DNA from: UBA5216 sp040081205
GTDB taxonomy: Bacteria > Pseudomonadota > Gammaproteobacteria > Burkholderiales > SG8-41
Reading direction: 5' to 3'
DNA: 36,897 nt
NCBI GenBank assembly: GCA_040081205.1
Contig: JBEBHE010000005.1
Coordinates: 1 to 36,897 of the forward strand
Both the position numbers and the translations under genes were made by a program. The notes below the pieces were generated by a model. The model did no database searches and was not told the origin of the DNA. It worked only from the letters and a program-made list of their open reading frames with translations. This document shows, piece by piece, positions 25,191 to 33,506 of the stretch (position 1 is the stretch's first letter; each line of letters opens with the position of its first letter).

Positions 25191-25744
25191 TTGAGTGCCT
25201 CGTATCGTACATCCACAATGTCAATCTGCCGCGCGCCTGCCGGTGTGCGCAGCGAAACCGTATCACCCGCGCTGTGCTTTATCAACGCGCCGGCTATCGG
25301 GGAAATCCAGCTCACATGACCGCGCGCGGTGTCCACCTCATCGAGACCGACGATGGTGATGGTGTGTTGCTCGCCCGCGTCGTCAACGTAGTCCACCGTG
25401 GCGCCGAAAAAAATCTGATCCGTGTCACCGCGCACCGCAGGATCAACCACTTCCGAGTTGTCGAGCCGGCGCGTGAGATAACGAATGCGCCGGTCGATTT
25501 CGCGCAGGCGCTTCTTGCCATACAAATAGTCGCCGTTCTCGGAACGGTCACCATTGCCCGCCGCCCACGACACCACCTTCACCAATTCCGGGCGTTCGAC
25601 GTTGAGCAAGTGCGTCAACTCGGTCTTGAGCCGCGTATAACCGCGCGGCGTCATGTAATTTTTGACGCCACGCGGCAGCGGCGACACGTCTTCGTCATCG
25701 TCGATGTCCTGGACCGTGATAACGGGTGCGGCGGCAGATTTCAT
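25187..25744 (-). CDS. greB: Transcription elongation factor GreB
   Basis: This 185-residue protein is GreA/GreB family; it rescues backtracked RNA polymerase by stimulating transcript cleavage. NYMTPRGYTRLKTELTHLLNVERPELVKVVSWAAGNGDRSENGDYLYGKKRLREIDRRIRYLTRRL is the N-terminal coiled coil. The tip acidic residues are present in the GDRSENGDY motif (about 70-78). The C-terminal FKBP-like domain (IFFGATVDYVD, TITIVGLDEVDTARGHVSWISPIAGALI) follows. A preceding acidic segment (DIDDDEDVSPL) extends the N-terminus beyond the usual GreB length. The ATG at 25744 is the natural start. Its TGA overlaps the TTG start of the HtrA-like gene, so the two are translationally coupled. It is divergent from the exonuclease gene at 25840. 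Confidence 0.93.
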   Translation of the reverse strand: MKSAAAPVITVQDIDDDEDVSPLPRGVKNYMTPRGYTRLKTELTHLLNVERPELVKVVSWAAGNGDRSENGDYLYGKKRLREIDRRIRYLTRRLDNSEVVDPAVRGDTDQIFFGATVDYVDDAGEQHTITIVGLDEVDTARGHVSWISPIAGALIKHSAGDTVSLRTPAGARQIDIVDVRYEALN

Positions 25745-25839
25745 TTGTATAGTTTATCGAAATTGGCGCTTATCAGACAGCACTTCTGCATTAGAATTCC
25801 CTGACCGCCACGCCTCATACTCCACACCTCGCACCTCAC

Positions 25840-27246
25840 ATGCTTGACGAACACGTCGTTTTTGTCGATCTGGAAACTACCGGCGCCACGGCCACCCATG
25901 ATCGCATCACGGAAATCGGCATCATCGAGGTCAATCAAGGCCGATTGATCGGCGAATGGTCCACGCTGGTCAATCCGGAGATGAGCATTCCACCGATGAT
26001 CCAGTCGCTCACCGGCATTACCAATACGATGGTCGCACTCGCGCCGTCGTTTGCGGAAATCCAGCGCGAGGTGTTGCAACGGCTGGAAGGCAAACTGTTT
26101 GTCGCGCATAACGCGCGCTTCGATTACGGGTTTCTCAAAAATGAATTCCGGCGCTGCGGCATCACATTCAATGCGCGCGTGTTATGCACGGTAAAACTGT
26201 CGCGCAAACTGTATCCGCAACACCCGCGCCATAATCTCGACACACTGCTCGAACGACACGGATTGGATTGCGAGGCGCGCCATCGCGCGCTGGGCGATGC
26301 CAAGGTGTTGTGGTTGCTCGCGCAGAAGTGGGCCGCGGAGCATGGGCCGGCACTGGTGCAATCGGCGGTCGATGTGCTGGTCAAATCGCAAAGCGTGCCG
26401 GCGGGCTTGCCCGACCTTGCGTTTGACAATATTCCGCAAGCCCCTGGCGTGTATTTTTTCTACGGCGATAACGATGTCGTACTGTATGTCGGCAAGAGCG
26501 TCAATATGCGCTCGCGCGTGATGTCGCACTTTTCAGGCGATCATCGTGTCAACAAAGACATGCGAATCGCACAGCAAATCAAACGCATCGACTGGAAACA
26601 AACAGCCGGCGAACTGGGCGCGCTGCTGCTGGAGTCCCGCCTGGTAAAGCAACTGGCACCGGTGCATAACCGCCAACTGCGCCGCCATTCGCAGTTGTGC
26701 GCATGGCATTGGCGTGACGATGACAGCGAAAGTGCGCCGCGGCTCGCCACCGCCGCCGATATCGATCCTGCGCATTTTGGAGACTTATACGGACTATTCC
26801 GTTCCCGTGCCACGGCAATCGAAGCGCTGCGTGAAATCGCCGCGACGCACGGTCTGTGCAATATTCTGCTCGGCATGGAAAAGCGCGAAGGAAGTTGTTT
26901 CGCGTATCAAATCAAGCGTTGTCACGGCGCCTGTGTCGGGCTGGAATCGCGTGCGCAACACGCGCTGCGTCTGAAACAGGCTTTGGTCTCATTGCGCACA
27001 TTGCCGTGGCCTTACGGCGGACGCATTGCGGTTCGCGAAATGGCTGCCGACGGCGAGACCGCCGAGCTGCACATCCTCGATCGCTGGTGCCATCTGGGCA
27101 CCGTGCGCAGTGAAACCGAGTTGCATGACCTCATCGACAGCGAAGGCGGCACGACACCAGCCTTCGATGTAGACACCTACAAAATACTCAAACGGTTTTT
27201 GGCGAAACCGCCGCACGGCACGAAAATTATCCGTCTTGCGGCTTGA
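25840..27246 (+). CDS. DnaQ-type exonuclease / GIY-YIG endonuclease fusion (Cho/UvrC-like)
   Basis: This 468-residue DNA-repair-type protein has an N-terminal DEDDh exonuclease: VFVDLETTGAT (Asp10, Glu12), AHNARFDYGF (Asp95) and HRALGDAKVLW (His148, Asp153). A GIY-YIG nuclease follows at about residues 200-285: QAPGVYFFYGD, LYVGKSVNMRSR with Tyr/Lys/Arg224, and ALLLESRLVKQL with Glu265. This resembles the polymerase-III-epsilon-like exonuclease joined to a UvrC N-terminal-type nuclease known in many proteobacteria. A C-terminal domain (about 290-468) has a Cys pair region SCFAYQIKRCHGACVG, similar to the UvrC-family Cys-rich spot. The likely role is trimming and incision of damaged DNA. The ATG at 25840 begins MLDEHVV at the first strand. 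The next gene is convergent. Confidence 0.88.
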   Translation: MLDEHVVFVDLETTGATATHDRITEIGIIEVNQGRLIGEWSTLVNPEMSIPPMIQSLTGITNTMVALAPSFAEIQREVLQRLEGKLFVAHNARFDYGFLKNEFRRCGITFNARVLCTVKLSRKLYPQHPRHNLDTLLERHGLDCEARHRALGDAKVLWLLAQKWAAEHGPALVQSAVDVLVKSQSVPAGLPDLAFDNIPQAPGVYFFYGDNDVVLYVGKSVNMRSRVMSHFSGDHRVNKDMRIAQQIKRIDWKQTAGELGALLLESRLVKQLAPVHNRQLRRHSQLCAWHWRDDDSESAPRLATAADIDPAHFGDLYGLFRSRATAIEALREIAATHGLCNILLGMEKREGSCFAYQIKRCHGACVGLESRAQHALRLKQALVSLRTLPWPYGGRIAVREMAADGETAELHILDRWCHLGTVRSETELHDLIDSEGGTTPAFDVDTYKILKRFLAKPPHGTKIIRLAA

Positions 27247-27272
27247 ATGTCGTGAAACGGATGACGTCCGGC

Positions 27273-27983
27273 TTATTGTAAATTGGGACCCGACAACGCA
27301 TCGGCCACCGCTGCCGCGCGGCGATCGATCGATAAATACATACTGAAAAACCACGGCTCCGCCGTCAGCAGTCGCGGGCCCGCGCGCGCGCGCAACGCCG
27401 CGTATGCAGCCTGTCCGTCACGCAATATCAGTTCTCCGCCGGCGCTTTTGATCGCGGCCTCGCCTGCATAGGTCTTGCCGTACGATCCCGGTGCGGCATC
27501 GCCGAGCGACGTAAGCTGCGGCGTGAACTGCGCGGCAACGTGGGTAATATCGTGATCCGTTCCGCGCATTTCCAGCGTCACTTCAGGCGTGCGCACCCGA
27601 TAGCCGCTGTTGCGCCCTCTGGCAATGGCACCGGTAATGACACGCAGCGATCCATGCGCCAGCGCCAGCGTTGCAAAATTCTGCAGCGCCTCGCCGTTGG
27701 CGGTAAATCGATACGCCTCAATGCGCACCTCCGTTGACGGACGCACCGTAATCTTTGCTCCGTCGAGCAGCGACAACACCGCCCATGACTTCTCGCCAGT
27801 GCGCACGGTATCGCCCTCGTCCAGATCAAGCCCGTAACGCAAACCGCACTCCTGTTTGCCCGAAATGACGTTGACCTGCCCTTCCACGGTCATCACGATG
27901 CCGACGAGCGCGTTCGCCGGCATTGCTGTCAACGCCATCAACGCGCCCAGCAGAATGAATCTGATATAACGCTTTTGCATCAT
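27273..27983 (-). CDS. FecR-domain periplasmic protein
   Basis: This 236-residue secreted protein starts MMQKRYIRFILLGALMALTAMPANA, a signal peptide with likely cleavage at ANA-L. It is followed by a FecR-type beta-rich domain: VGIVMTVEGQVNVIS, LDLDEGDTVRTGEKSWAVLSLLDGAKITVRPSTEV, then GSLRVITGAIARGRNSGYRVRTPEVTLEMRGTDHDI. Such domains occur in FecR anti-sigma regulators and in stand-alone surface proteins. Here there is no N-terminal cytoplasmic or membrane part as in FecR itself, so it is probably structural or ligand-binding rather than an anti-sigma factor. Two adjacent ATGs (27983, 27980) are possible; ribosome bases are weak. It is divergent from the Bug gene at 28109. Confidence 0.83.
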   Translation of the reverse strand: MMQKRYIRFILLGALMALTAMPANALVGIVMTVEGQVNVISGKQECGLRYGLDLDEGDTVRTGEKSWAVLSLLDGAKITVRPSTEVRIEAYRFTANGEALQNFATLALAHGSLRVITGAIARGRNSGYRVRTPEVTLEMRGTDHDITHVAAQFTPQLTSLGDAAPGSYGKTYAGEAAIKSAGGELILRDGQAAYAALRARAGPRLLTAEPWFFSMYLSIDRRAAAVADALSGPNLQ

Positions 27984-28108
27984 GCAATGATAACCCGCTT
28001 TGGCGTGCCCGCACCGGGCTGCCACCGTCCGTGCTTGCGTGGTCCCGCCATCGCGGTAAACTTGCGCCGAACCGGCCGTCAATGATCAATAACAACGAGG
28101 AGAGCTTC

Positions 28109-29083
28109 ATGATATTTGCCATTCGCGCCCTGCTGGCGGGATGCGGGCTTGCCTGCACGTTATCCGCCCACGCGCAAAACGCGCCGAATTATCCCGCCAA
28201 GCCGATACGCTTCATCATTCCGTTTCCGCCCGGAGGGCCCACTGATTTGATGGGACGCACCGCCGGCGACCGTCTGGCACGCGCATGGAATGTTCAAGTC
28301 ATCGCCGACAATCGCGCCGGCGCGGGCGGCAACATCGGCACCGAACTGTGCGCGAAATCACCGCCGGATGGTTACACGATGTGCATGATGACCGTTGCGC
28401 AAGTGATCTCGCCGGCAGTCTATAAAAAACTGGCCTTCGATCCGATTCGGGATTTCAGCCACATCACGCTGATGGCGATGCTGCCCAGCATGCTCACCAC
28501 GCATCCCGCGTTACCGGTTAAAACCGTCAAGGATGTGATTGCACTGGCGAAGACAAGCCCCGGTCAATTGACCTACGCATCGACCGGCAACGGCACCAGC
28601 CCGCACATGCTGATGGAAATGTTCAGCGCCATGAGCGGCGTAAAAATGGTGCACGTGCCATACAAGGGCCAGGCACCGGCGGTCGTGGATCAGATCGCCG
28701 GGCAGATTCAGCTTGCGTTCAACACCGCGGCGACGGTTATTCCCTACGCGCAGGCAGGCAAATTGAAAGCGATTGCGATTTCCACCAAAGAGCGGTTTCC
28801 GCCGATGCCCAGCCTGCCGACGGTGGAAGAAGGCGGCATCAAGGGTTTCGACGGTAGTTCGTGGCAATCGGTAGTGATGCCCGCGAACGTGCCGCGCGAG
28901 ATCGTCGCCAAGGTATACCAGGAGCTATCCGCGATGCTGAAATCGCAGGAAGTGCGCGATCGTTTTCTCGCGCAAGGCGCACTCGCGTCAGGCATCGCGC
29001 CGGATCAATTCACCGCGTTCGCCAAACTTGAAATGGACAAGTGGGCCAAGGTTGCGAAGTTTGCCAATATCCGGCTCGACTGA
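28109..29083 (+). CDS. Bug/TctC-family periplasmic solute-binding protein
   Basis: This 324-residue Bug protein starts at the ATG at 28109 with ribosome site GAGGAGAG five bases upstream. The signal peptide MIFAIRALLAGCGLACTLSAHAQ cleaves before NAPNYPAKPIRFIIPFPPGG. Family signatures include VIADNRAGAGGNIGTEL, SPPDGYTMCMM, and MVHVPYKGQAPAVVDQIAGQ. Among the window's paralogues this one keeps the classical PFPPGG loop. Its stop overlaps the start region of the small membrane protein that follows. It is alone on the plus strand here, away from transport-membrane genes, so it may act as a sensor or with a distant permease. Confidence 0.92.
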   Translation: MIFAIRALLAGCGLACTLSAHAQNAPNYPAKPIRFIIPFPPGGPTDLMGRTAGDRLARAWNVQVIADNRAGAGGNIGTELCAKSPPDGYTMCMMTVAQVISPAVYKKLAFDPIRDFSHITLMAMLPSMLTTHPALPVKTVKDVIALAKTSPGQLTYASTGNGTSPHMLMEMFSAMSGVKMVHVPYKGQAPAVVDQIAGQIQLAFNTAATVIPYAQAGKLKAIAISTKERFPPMPSLPTVEEGGIKGFDGSSWQSVVMPANVPREIVAKVYQELSAMLKSQEVRDRFLAQGALASGIAPDQFTAFAKLEMDKWAKVAKFANIRLD

Positions 29084-29657
29084 CGCCACTGCGCTGGCGA
29101 ACGGCAACGGCTTTCGCGCCTGGCGTACGCAGGACGGTATCACGCTGGAATTTCCGGTGCTGCGCACGCCAGTGGTGGCTTTGAGCCTGGGGATATTTGC
29201 GCTGCTGTGCGGCTTGATGCCGGCGCTGGGATTGTCCGCGCTACTGCCGCTGGAAACCGGCAATGCTGCCGCGATGTTATCGCTGGCACTGATCGGCGGG
29301 CTTGCGGCGCCGTTTATGCTGGCAAGCGTTGTTTTTGCGATGCTCGCCATCTACCTGCTGGCGAATTCATTGCGCGTTGACATCACGGCCCAAAGCATAC
29401 GCACCGAGCGGCGCGTCTTCGGACGCATCACACGCGTGCGCGAGATAACGCGCGCCGACCTGTCGGATATCGAACCGCGCATCGGCGCGCGCTACCAAAA
29501 TGTATTCAGCGCCACGCCGCGTTATAGTCTGGTTGCGCGCCATGGCACTGCACGAGGTGGCGATGTTGTGGTTGCGGAAGATCTGGCCGGCCAGGCACTC
29601 ATGGCTGACATGCGCACACTCATAGGCGCGGTGATTGGAATAAAAATAAATCAATAA
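29028..29657 (+). CDS. Small membrane protein of unknown function
   Basis: This is up to 209 residues. The reading frame begins at an ATG at 29028, overlapping the Bug gene by 56 bases. A TTG at 29061 with AAGG eight bases upstream is an equally good start and would shorten the overlap. Two hydrophobic segments (PVVALSLGIFALLCGLMPAL and AALIGGLAAPFMLASVVFAMLAIYLLA region, about 48-108) flank a short loop. The cytoplasmic or periplasmic C-terminal part (LRVDITAQSIRTERRVFGRITRVREI) has alternating beta strands like membrane-bound PH-type domains, but I cannot assign a family firmly. Codon use matches its neighbours, so it is a genuine gene. Its end (VIGIKINQ) runs into an A+T-rich motif copy. 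Confidence 0.6.
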   Translation: MKWTSGPRLRSLPISGSTDATALANGNGFRAWRTQDGITLEFPVLRTPVVALSLGIFALLCGLMPALGLSALLPLETGNAAAMLSLALIGGLAAPFMLASVVFAMLAIYLLANSLRVDITAQSIRTERRVFGRITRVREITRADLSDIEPRIGARYQNVFSATPRYSLVARHGTARGGDVVVAEDLAGQALMADMRTLIGAVIGIKINQ

Positions 29658-29669
29658 AAACAAATAGTT
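29653..29669 (-). repeat. A+T-rich dispersed motif, copy 6 (16/17)
   Basis: The minus strand reads AACTATTTGTTTTTATT, one mismatch. It overlaps the last codons of the small membrane protein and ends nine bases before the class II aldolase start; a partial second copy precedes it. Confidence 0.75.
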
Positions 29670-29677
29670 AAAACATC

Positions 29678-30424
29678 ATGACACTGATAACCTTATCAGA
29701 AGAAACCCAGGCACGCATCGATCTCACCGCGGCGTTGCGTAGCGCTGCGCGCATGGGTTTGGGCGAAGGCATCTGCAATCACTTCAGTGTTGCGCTGCCG
29801 GGCAAGCCGGGAAACTTTTTAATTAACCCGCAGGGATTTCACTGGTCGGAAATCACGCCCGCCGATCTGGTAGTAGTCGACGCGCAAGGCCGCAAGGTGT
29901 CGGGCAAACACAGCGTCGAGCCGACGGCATTTTTTATTCACAGCGCGATTCATCGCGGCAACGCCAACGCGGCATGCGTGATGCATACGCACATGCCGCA
30001 CGCGACAGCGCTCACCGCAATTCAAAGCGGACGCCTGGAATGGGCGAGTCAGGTTGCGCTCAAGTTTTATAATCGCGTCGCCTATGACGAAAACTACCAG
30101 GGCCTCGCGCTCGACGATGCCGAAGGCGAACGCCTATGCCGCGCATTGGGGACTGCCGACGTGCTGTTTCTCGGCAATCACGGCATCATCGTATGCGGGC
30201 CAACCGTATCGGCCACCTTCGACGACTTGTATTACCTTGAACGCGCGTGCATGCAGCAAGTACTGGCGATGGGCACGGGCAAGCCGTTGCGCATCGTGCC
30301 CGACGCCATCGCCGCCAAAACCGCACACCAGATGAATGGAGAAAGCCAGCAGGCCACGTTGCATCTTGAAGCACTGAAACGACTGCTGGATCGCGATGAA
30401 CCGGGTTGGTCGCGGCTGGATTGA
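29678..30424 (+). CDS. Class II aldolase/adducin-family protein
   Basis: This 248-residue protein belongs to the fuculose/ribulose-phosphate aldolase and adducin family, Zn2+-dependent enzymes that cleave or epimerise sugar phosphates or decarboxylate. Key residues: GICNHFSVALPG (substrate loop), EPTAFFIH with Glu81, MHTHMPHATA with zinc-binding His103 and His105, and FLGNHGIIVCG with the third His. It has no signal peptide. The start ATG at 29678 has no good ribosome site; the A+T-rich repeat occupies the usual position. The family often accompanies catabolic clusters, and the adjacent VOC gene suggests degradation of an aromatic or sugar-acid product. The stop overlaps a spurious frame into the next gene but leaves 107 bases before the true VOC start. 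Confidence 0.87.
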   Translation: MTLITLSEETQARIDLTAALRSAARMGLGEGICNHFSVALPGKPGNFLINPQGFHWSEITPADLVVVDAQGRKVSGKHSVEPTAFFIHSAIHRGNANAACVMHTHMPHATALTAIQSGRLEWASQVALKFYNRVAYDENYQGLALDDAEGERLCRALGTADVLFLGNHGIIVCGPTVSATFDDLYYLERACMQQVLAMGTGKPLRIVPDAIAAKTAHQMNGESQQATLHLEALKRLLDRDEPGWSRLD

Positions 30425-30467
30425 CGCCCCACCCCCATCCCAGCCTTCTGCTAAGCTACAAGTGTTC

Positions 30468-30488
30468 CCTTGCCCCTGATGGGGAAGG
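30468..30488. repeat. Short interspersed hairpin (CCTTGCCCC / GGGGAAGG)
   Basis: The arms CCTT-G-CCCC and GGGGAAGG pair around a TGAT loop in the aldolase-VOC gap. The surroundings resemble the degenerate interspersed element commonly mistranslated as PHPxPLPxAGEGA. It may act as an attenuator; this is weak. Confidence 0.4.
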
Positions 30489-30531
30489 AGACTCTGGGCT
30501 ACGGAAAGCATTGCAGCAAAGGAGACGAATT

Positions 30532-31107
30532 ATGCCTGTCGATACTGAAGCGTTGCGCGCTGCCATCAGCGATACAGCGCCGCCGTTTGATTTAAAAAAA
30601 ATCGGCCATGTGGTGCTGATGGTCACCGACCTGAAACGTTCGGTGGCGTTTTACACCGGCGTGCTGGGATTCAAGGTGTCGGATATTTACGGCGACGACA
30701 TGATGCCCGGCGGCATGGTTTTCATGCGCTGCAATCCAGACCATCACGGGGTGGCGCTGATCGGCGGCGCGCTGGGGCCATCGCAAAAGCGTGAAATGCA
30801 CCACATGGCGTTCGAGGTCGGCTCGCTCGACGAAGTGTTCCGCGCGCGCAAGCATCTGCGCGAGAGCGGCGCGACCGTCCTGTTTGACGGACGCCGCCGC
30901 GCCGGCGTGCAGATTGCGGTGGAGTTTCTCGATCCCGACGGCCACAACCTCGAAATCTACTGGGGACTTGATCAGGTCGGCACCGATGGCATTTCGCGCC
31001 CGAAAGAACAATGGCGCGGCGCGAAATCGCTGGAACAAGCCATCGCGAATCCGCCGCCGGGGCAGACGCCGACGGTACACGATACGTCGCTACTGCAACG
31101 AACGTAG
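30532..31107 (+). CDS. VOC-family (glyoxalase/extradiol dioxygenase-type) protein
   Basis: This 191-residue vicinal-oxygen-chelate protein contains a single module: KKIGHVVLMVTDLKRSVAFYTGVLGFKVSD with metal ligand His26, MHHMAFEVGSLDEVF with His90 or His91, and HNLEIYWGLD with Glu141, forming a 2-His-1-carboxylate site. Such proteins are ring-cleavage dioxygenases, glyoxalases or isomerases; the spacing and length suggest a dioxygenase or epimerase-like enzyme rather than glyoxalase I. The ATG at 30532 is supported by AAAGGAGA seven bases upstream. The long upstream extension (30406) is not credible. It probably works with the aldolase gene 107 bases upstream. Confidence 0.86.
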   Translation: MPVDTEALRAAISDTAPPFDLKKIGHVVLMVTDLKRSVAFYTGVLGFKVSDIYGDDMMPGGMVFMRCNPDHHGVALIGGALGPSQKREMHHMAFEVGSLDEVFRARKHLRESGATVLFDGRRRAGVQIAVEFLDPDGHNLEIYWGLDQVGTDGISRPKEQWRGAKSLEQAIANPPPGQTPTVHDTSLLQRT

Positions 31108-31127
31108 TGCGCAGCGTTTCAGGGCTA

Positions 31128-31166
31128 CCGTTTAGTGCCGCAGTTTAGTGCCGCCGTTTAGTGCAA
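31128..31166. repeat. Three 13-base tandem repeats
   Basis: Units CCGTTTAGTGCCG (31128), CAGTTTAGTGCCG (31141) and CCGTTTAGTGCAA (31154) lie between the convergent VOC and DUF3567 genes. The third carries the DUF3567 stop codon (31158-31160). Confidence 0.75.
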
Positions 31167-31391
31167 CACCAGCGGTTGCCCCATCAGCACATCAAAGTTA
31201 CCCAGGAACTCATCGATGTGTTCCGGAGAGGCATCTTCGGCGATCACGCCGTTGATGGACTGGGCGAACTTCTCGCCCACATCACCGTGCAAGAAGGTGC
31301 TGCGGCGACCGTGCTTGTCCACCAGCTCGAAACCGCGCCGGTCGGCAAACTCGACCACGTAGTAGTTATCGCTGTTATAGACCACGTTCAT
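31158..31391 (-). CDS. DUF3567-like small protein
   Basis: This 77-residue protein starts MNVVYNSDNYYVVEFADRRGFELVDKHGRRSTFLHGD and ends LGNFDVLMGQPLVLH, which matches my memory of the DUF3567 family of Burkholderiales (patterns ending in PLVLH). Its function is unknown; the family is small, cytoplasmic and well conserved. It has an almost perfect Shine-Dalgarno (AAGGAGGTGG, 31395-31404) five bases before the ATG, implying high translation. It lies alone between convergent tandem repeats and a 165-base intergenic region containing a CTTCGG-type short stem. It is the best single hint for a Burkholderiales host. Confidence 0.85.
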   Translation of the reverse strand: MNVVYNSDNYYVVEFADRRGFELVDKHGRRSTFLHGDVGEKFAQSINGVIAEDASPEHIDEFLGNFDVLMGQPLVLH

Positions 31392-31395
31392 AAAC

Positions 31396-31404
31396 CACCT
31401 CCTT
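31396..31404 (-). promoter_or_regulatory. Strong Shine-Dalgarno of the DUF3567-like gene
   Basis: The minus strand reads AGGAGGTGG just before the ATG at 31391, near the anti-Shine-Dalgarno optimum and the strongest ribosome site noticed in the window. Confidence 0.75.
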
Positions 31405-31556
31405 CTAACGTCAATTGAGCCCTCCAGATCCTATAACGCACCAGCCGGTACTTCGGTTACGGCTTGATAACCAACCATCCTTAATCACCACAAGAACCGC
31501 ATGGACAATGGCCGGAACACAGCCATAGGTCTGATTTCGGGGTGCTAACCGGGTTT

Positions 31557-32465
31557 TCAAGTCCTGCGGCGCCATTGCGAGATCGCAATTCCCAGCAAAA
31601 TCAGCGCCAGCGCGATATAGGCGTGCAGGCCGGGCGTTTCGCCGAGCAGCGCCACGCCCAGAAACACCGCCACCGCAGGGCTCATATAGTTGACCAGCGA
31701 CATGAAGGTCGGCCCGGCTGAAGCGATCAGCCTGAAGTACACCACCGTCGCAATCGCCGTCGGACCGACGCCCAGCCACAATATCGCCCACAGTGATGCC
31801 GCACTGGCCTGCATTTGCCATTGCCGATCGACAAGAAGCGCTACTGGCAGCGCAATCACACTGGCGATCAACAGCATCGCAGTGGACGCCACCAGCACGT
31901 CATCGCCGCGCGCGAGGATACGCGTCAGCACGCTGTTGCCGGCATAGCACAATGCGCCGAACAAAATCGCCAGTTGCGACAACGTCGCGAGCGATGCGGT
32001 GCCGATGCTGCTGACGGTATCGAGCGCCGAAGGGCCCATCAGCACCACAATGCCCGCAAAGCCCAGGATGAAGCCGATCACGCGATAGCGCGTCATATGC
32101 TCGCCCTTGACGAAAAAATGCGCGAGCACCATGGTGGCCAGCGGCATCACCGCCATCAGAATTCCCGCGAGCGCGCTGTCGGTGCGTTGCTGCCCCCAGG
32201 TAATTGAGGTAAACGGGATGCAGTTACCGAGCAACGCAAGAATGGTGTAATAGCCCCACACCCTGCCGAACGGCGGCAAACGCGCGCCGCGCATGAACAG
32301 GATGACCAGCAGGATCACGGCGCCGAGTATCAGCCGCGCGGCCACCAGCGTGGACGTCGGCACCGTCGCCACGCCCAGCTTGATGAACATGAACGACGAT
32401 CCCCACATCGCCACCAGTGCAGCAAGCAGCAGCCACTCCGTGAGCGTGCGGTGGCCTGGCGTCAA
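31557..32465 (-). CDS. DMT-superfamily (EamA) transporter
   Basis: This 302-residue inner-membrane exporter/importer carries two EamA repeats of about five helices each. It starts LTEWLLLAALVAMWGSSFMFIKLGV, with the family's W-G-S/S-F pattern, and has TSITWGQQRTDSALAGILMAVMPL in the first repeat and PTFMSLVNYMSPAVAVFLGVALLGE in the second, the classic motif before the last helices. It ends with a basic tail (SQWRRRT). The start is a TTG at 32465 that overlaps the Bug stop (TTGA), coupling it to that gene; no ribosome site is obvious. Substrate is probably a metabolite such as an amino acid. Coupled translation with a Bug binding protein is notable. Confidence 0.87.
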   Translation of the reverse strand: MTPGHRTLTEWLLLAALVAMWGSSFMFIKLGVATVPTSTLVAARLILGAVILLVILFMRGARLPPFGRVWGYYTILALLGNCIPFTSITWGQQRTDSALAGILMAVMPLATMVLAHFFVKGEHMTRYRVIGFILGFAGIVVLMGPSALDTVSSIGTASLATLSQLAILFGALCYAGNSVLTRILARGDDVLVASTAMLLIASVIALPVALLVDRQWQMQASAASLWAILWLGVGPTAIATVVYFRLIASAGPTFMSLVNYMSPAVAVFLGVALLGETPGLHAYIALALILLGIAISQWRRRT

Positions 32466-33463
32466 TTGACGGTCGCGCCGGAAGCTTTCACCGCATGCTG
32501 CCAGCGTGCGGTTTCAACGCGCACGAATGCGGCCAATTCATCAGGCGTGGAAGGCCGCGCATCGACACCCTGCTCATCGAGGCGCTTGCGCACGTCCGGA
32601 CTGTTAAGCACTTTATCGAGTGCGGCATGCAGCCGTGCCAGCACCGGCTTGGGCGTCGCTGCCGGCGCGAATATCGCGTACCACACGATGACTTCCATCG
32701 GCACACCGGATTCCATCATCGTCGGCAAGCCCGGCAGGCGCGGCGTAGGCTTGGCGGAAGTCACCGCCAGCGGCCGAATACGTTTTGCAGCGATGTACGG
32801 CAGCAGCGACGGGATATTCGAGCAGATGGCCAGTATCTGGCCGCTCAACAAATCGGGCATGAACAGCGCGCTGCCTTTATACGGCACATGCACGATGTTG
32901 ATGCCCGCCAGCGACTTGAGCAATTCCATCGACAAATGCAGCGAACTGCCCACGCCGGCCGAGCCGTAGAGGATTTTTCCTGGATTCGCTTTGGCATAAT
33001 TTATAAATTCACCAACGTTATTCGCCGGTACCGACGGATGCACCGCCAGCACGTTGGGCACGCTCGCCACCATCGACACCGGCGCAAAATCCTTGATGTG
33101 ATCGTAGGGCAATTTTTTATACAGCGCAGGATTGATGCCGTGCGACGACACCGTGCCCATGATCAGCGTGTAACCGTCAGGCGGCGCGTTCGCCACCAGC
33201 GTCGCCGCGATGCCACCGCCCGCGCCGGGCCGGTTGTCAATCACGATTTGCTGGCCGAACCATTCGGCCAGTGGCGTCGAAATAATACGCGCCGTAATGT
33301 CAAAGCCGCCGCCGGGCGCAGTGCCCAGCACGAGACGCACGGGCTTCGTCGGATAGGGTTGTGCATGCGCCGCTGCGTACACCGTCAGCGCGACCAGCGC
33401 GAGTGCAGCGTTACGCCAATGACCAATCGCTCGATTTACTATTTCAGATTTCCAGATATTCAT
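32462..33463 (-). CDS. Bug/TctC-family periplasmic solute-binding protein
   Basis: This 333-residue Bug protein has an N-terminal signal (RNAALALVALTVYAAAHAQ) followed by PYPTKPVRLVLGTAPGGGFD, IVIDNRPGAGGGIAATLVA, APPDGYTLIMG and INIVHVPYKGSALFMPDLLSGQ. The canonical PFPPGG is GTAPGGG here. The ATG at 33463 gives a slightly long n-region (MNIWKSEIVNRAIGHWR), basic and typical. It is divergent from the histidine phosphatase gene (43 bases between starts). Its stop overlaps the TTG of the DMT gene, suggesting that the two serve the same compound, one as a periplasmic binder and the other as a membrane transporter. Confidence 0.91.
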   Translation of the reverse strand: MNIWKSEIVNRAIGHWRNAALALVALTVYAAAHAQPYPTKPVRLVLGTAPGGGFDITARIISTPLAEWFGQQIVIDNRPGAGGGIAATLVANAPPDGYTLIMGTVSSHGINPALYKKLPYDHIKDFAPVSMVASVPNVLAVHPSVPANNVGEFINYAKANPGKILYGSAGVGSSLHLSMELLKSLAGINIVHVPYKGSALFMPDLLSGQILAICSNIPSLLPYIAAKRIRPLAVTSAKPTPRLPGLPTMMESGVPMEVIVWYAIFAPAATPKPVLARLHAALDKVLNSPDVRKRLDEQGVDARPSTPDELAAFVRVETARWQHAVKASGATVN

Positions 33464-33506
33464 TCCGCGTTATGCTCGCATGGCTGGTTGAATGCGAGGA
33501 TACCTG

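Noticed and set aside
30406..30531. Upstream extension of the VOC gene
   Set aside because: It translates an interspersed repeat and lacks a ribosome site, unlike the ATG at 30532.
31128..31166. Possible CRISPR array
   Set aside because: The units are 13 bases, directly adjacent, with no spacers.
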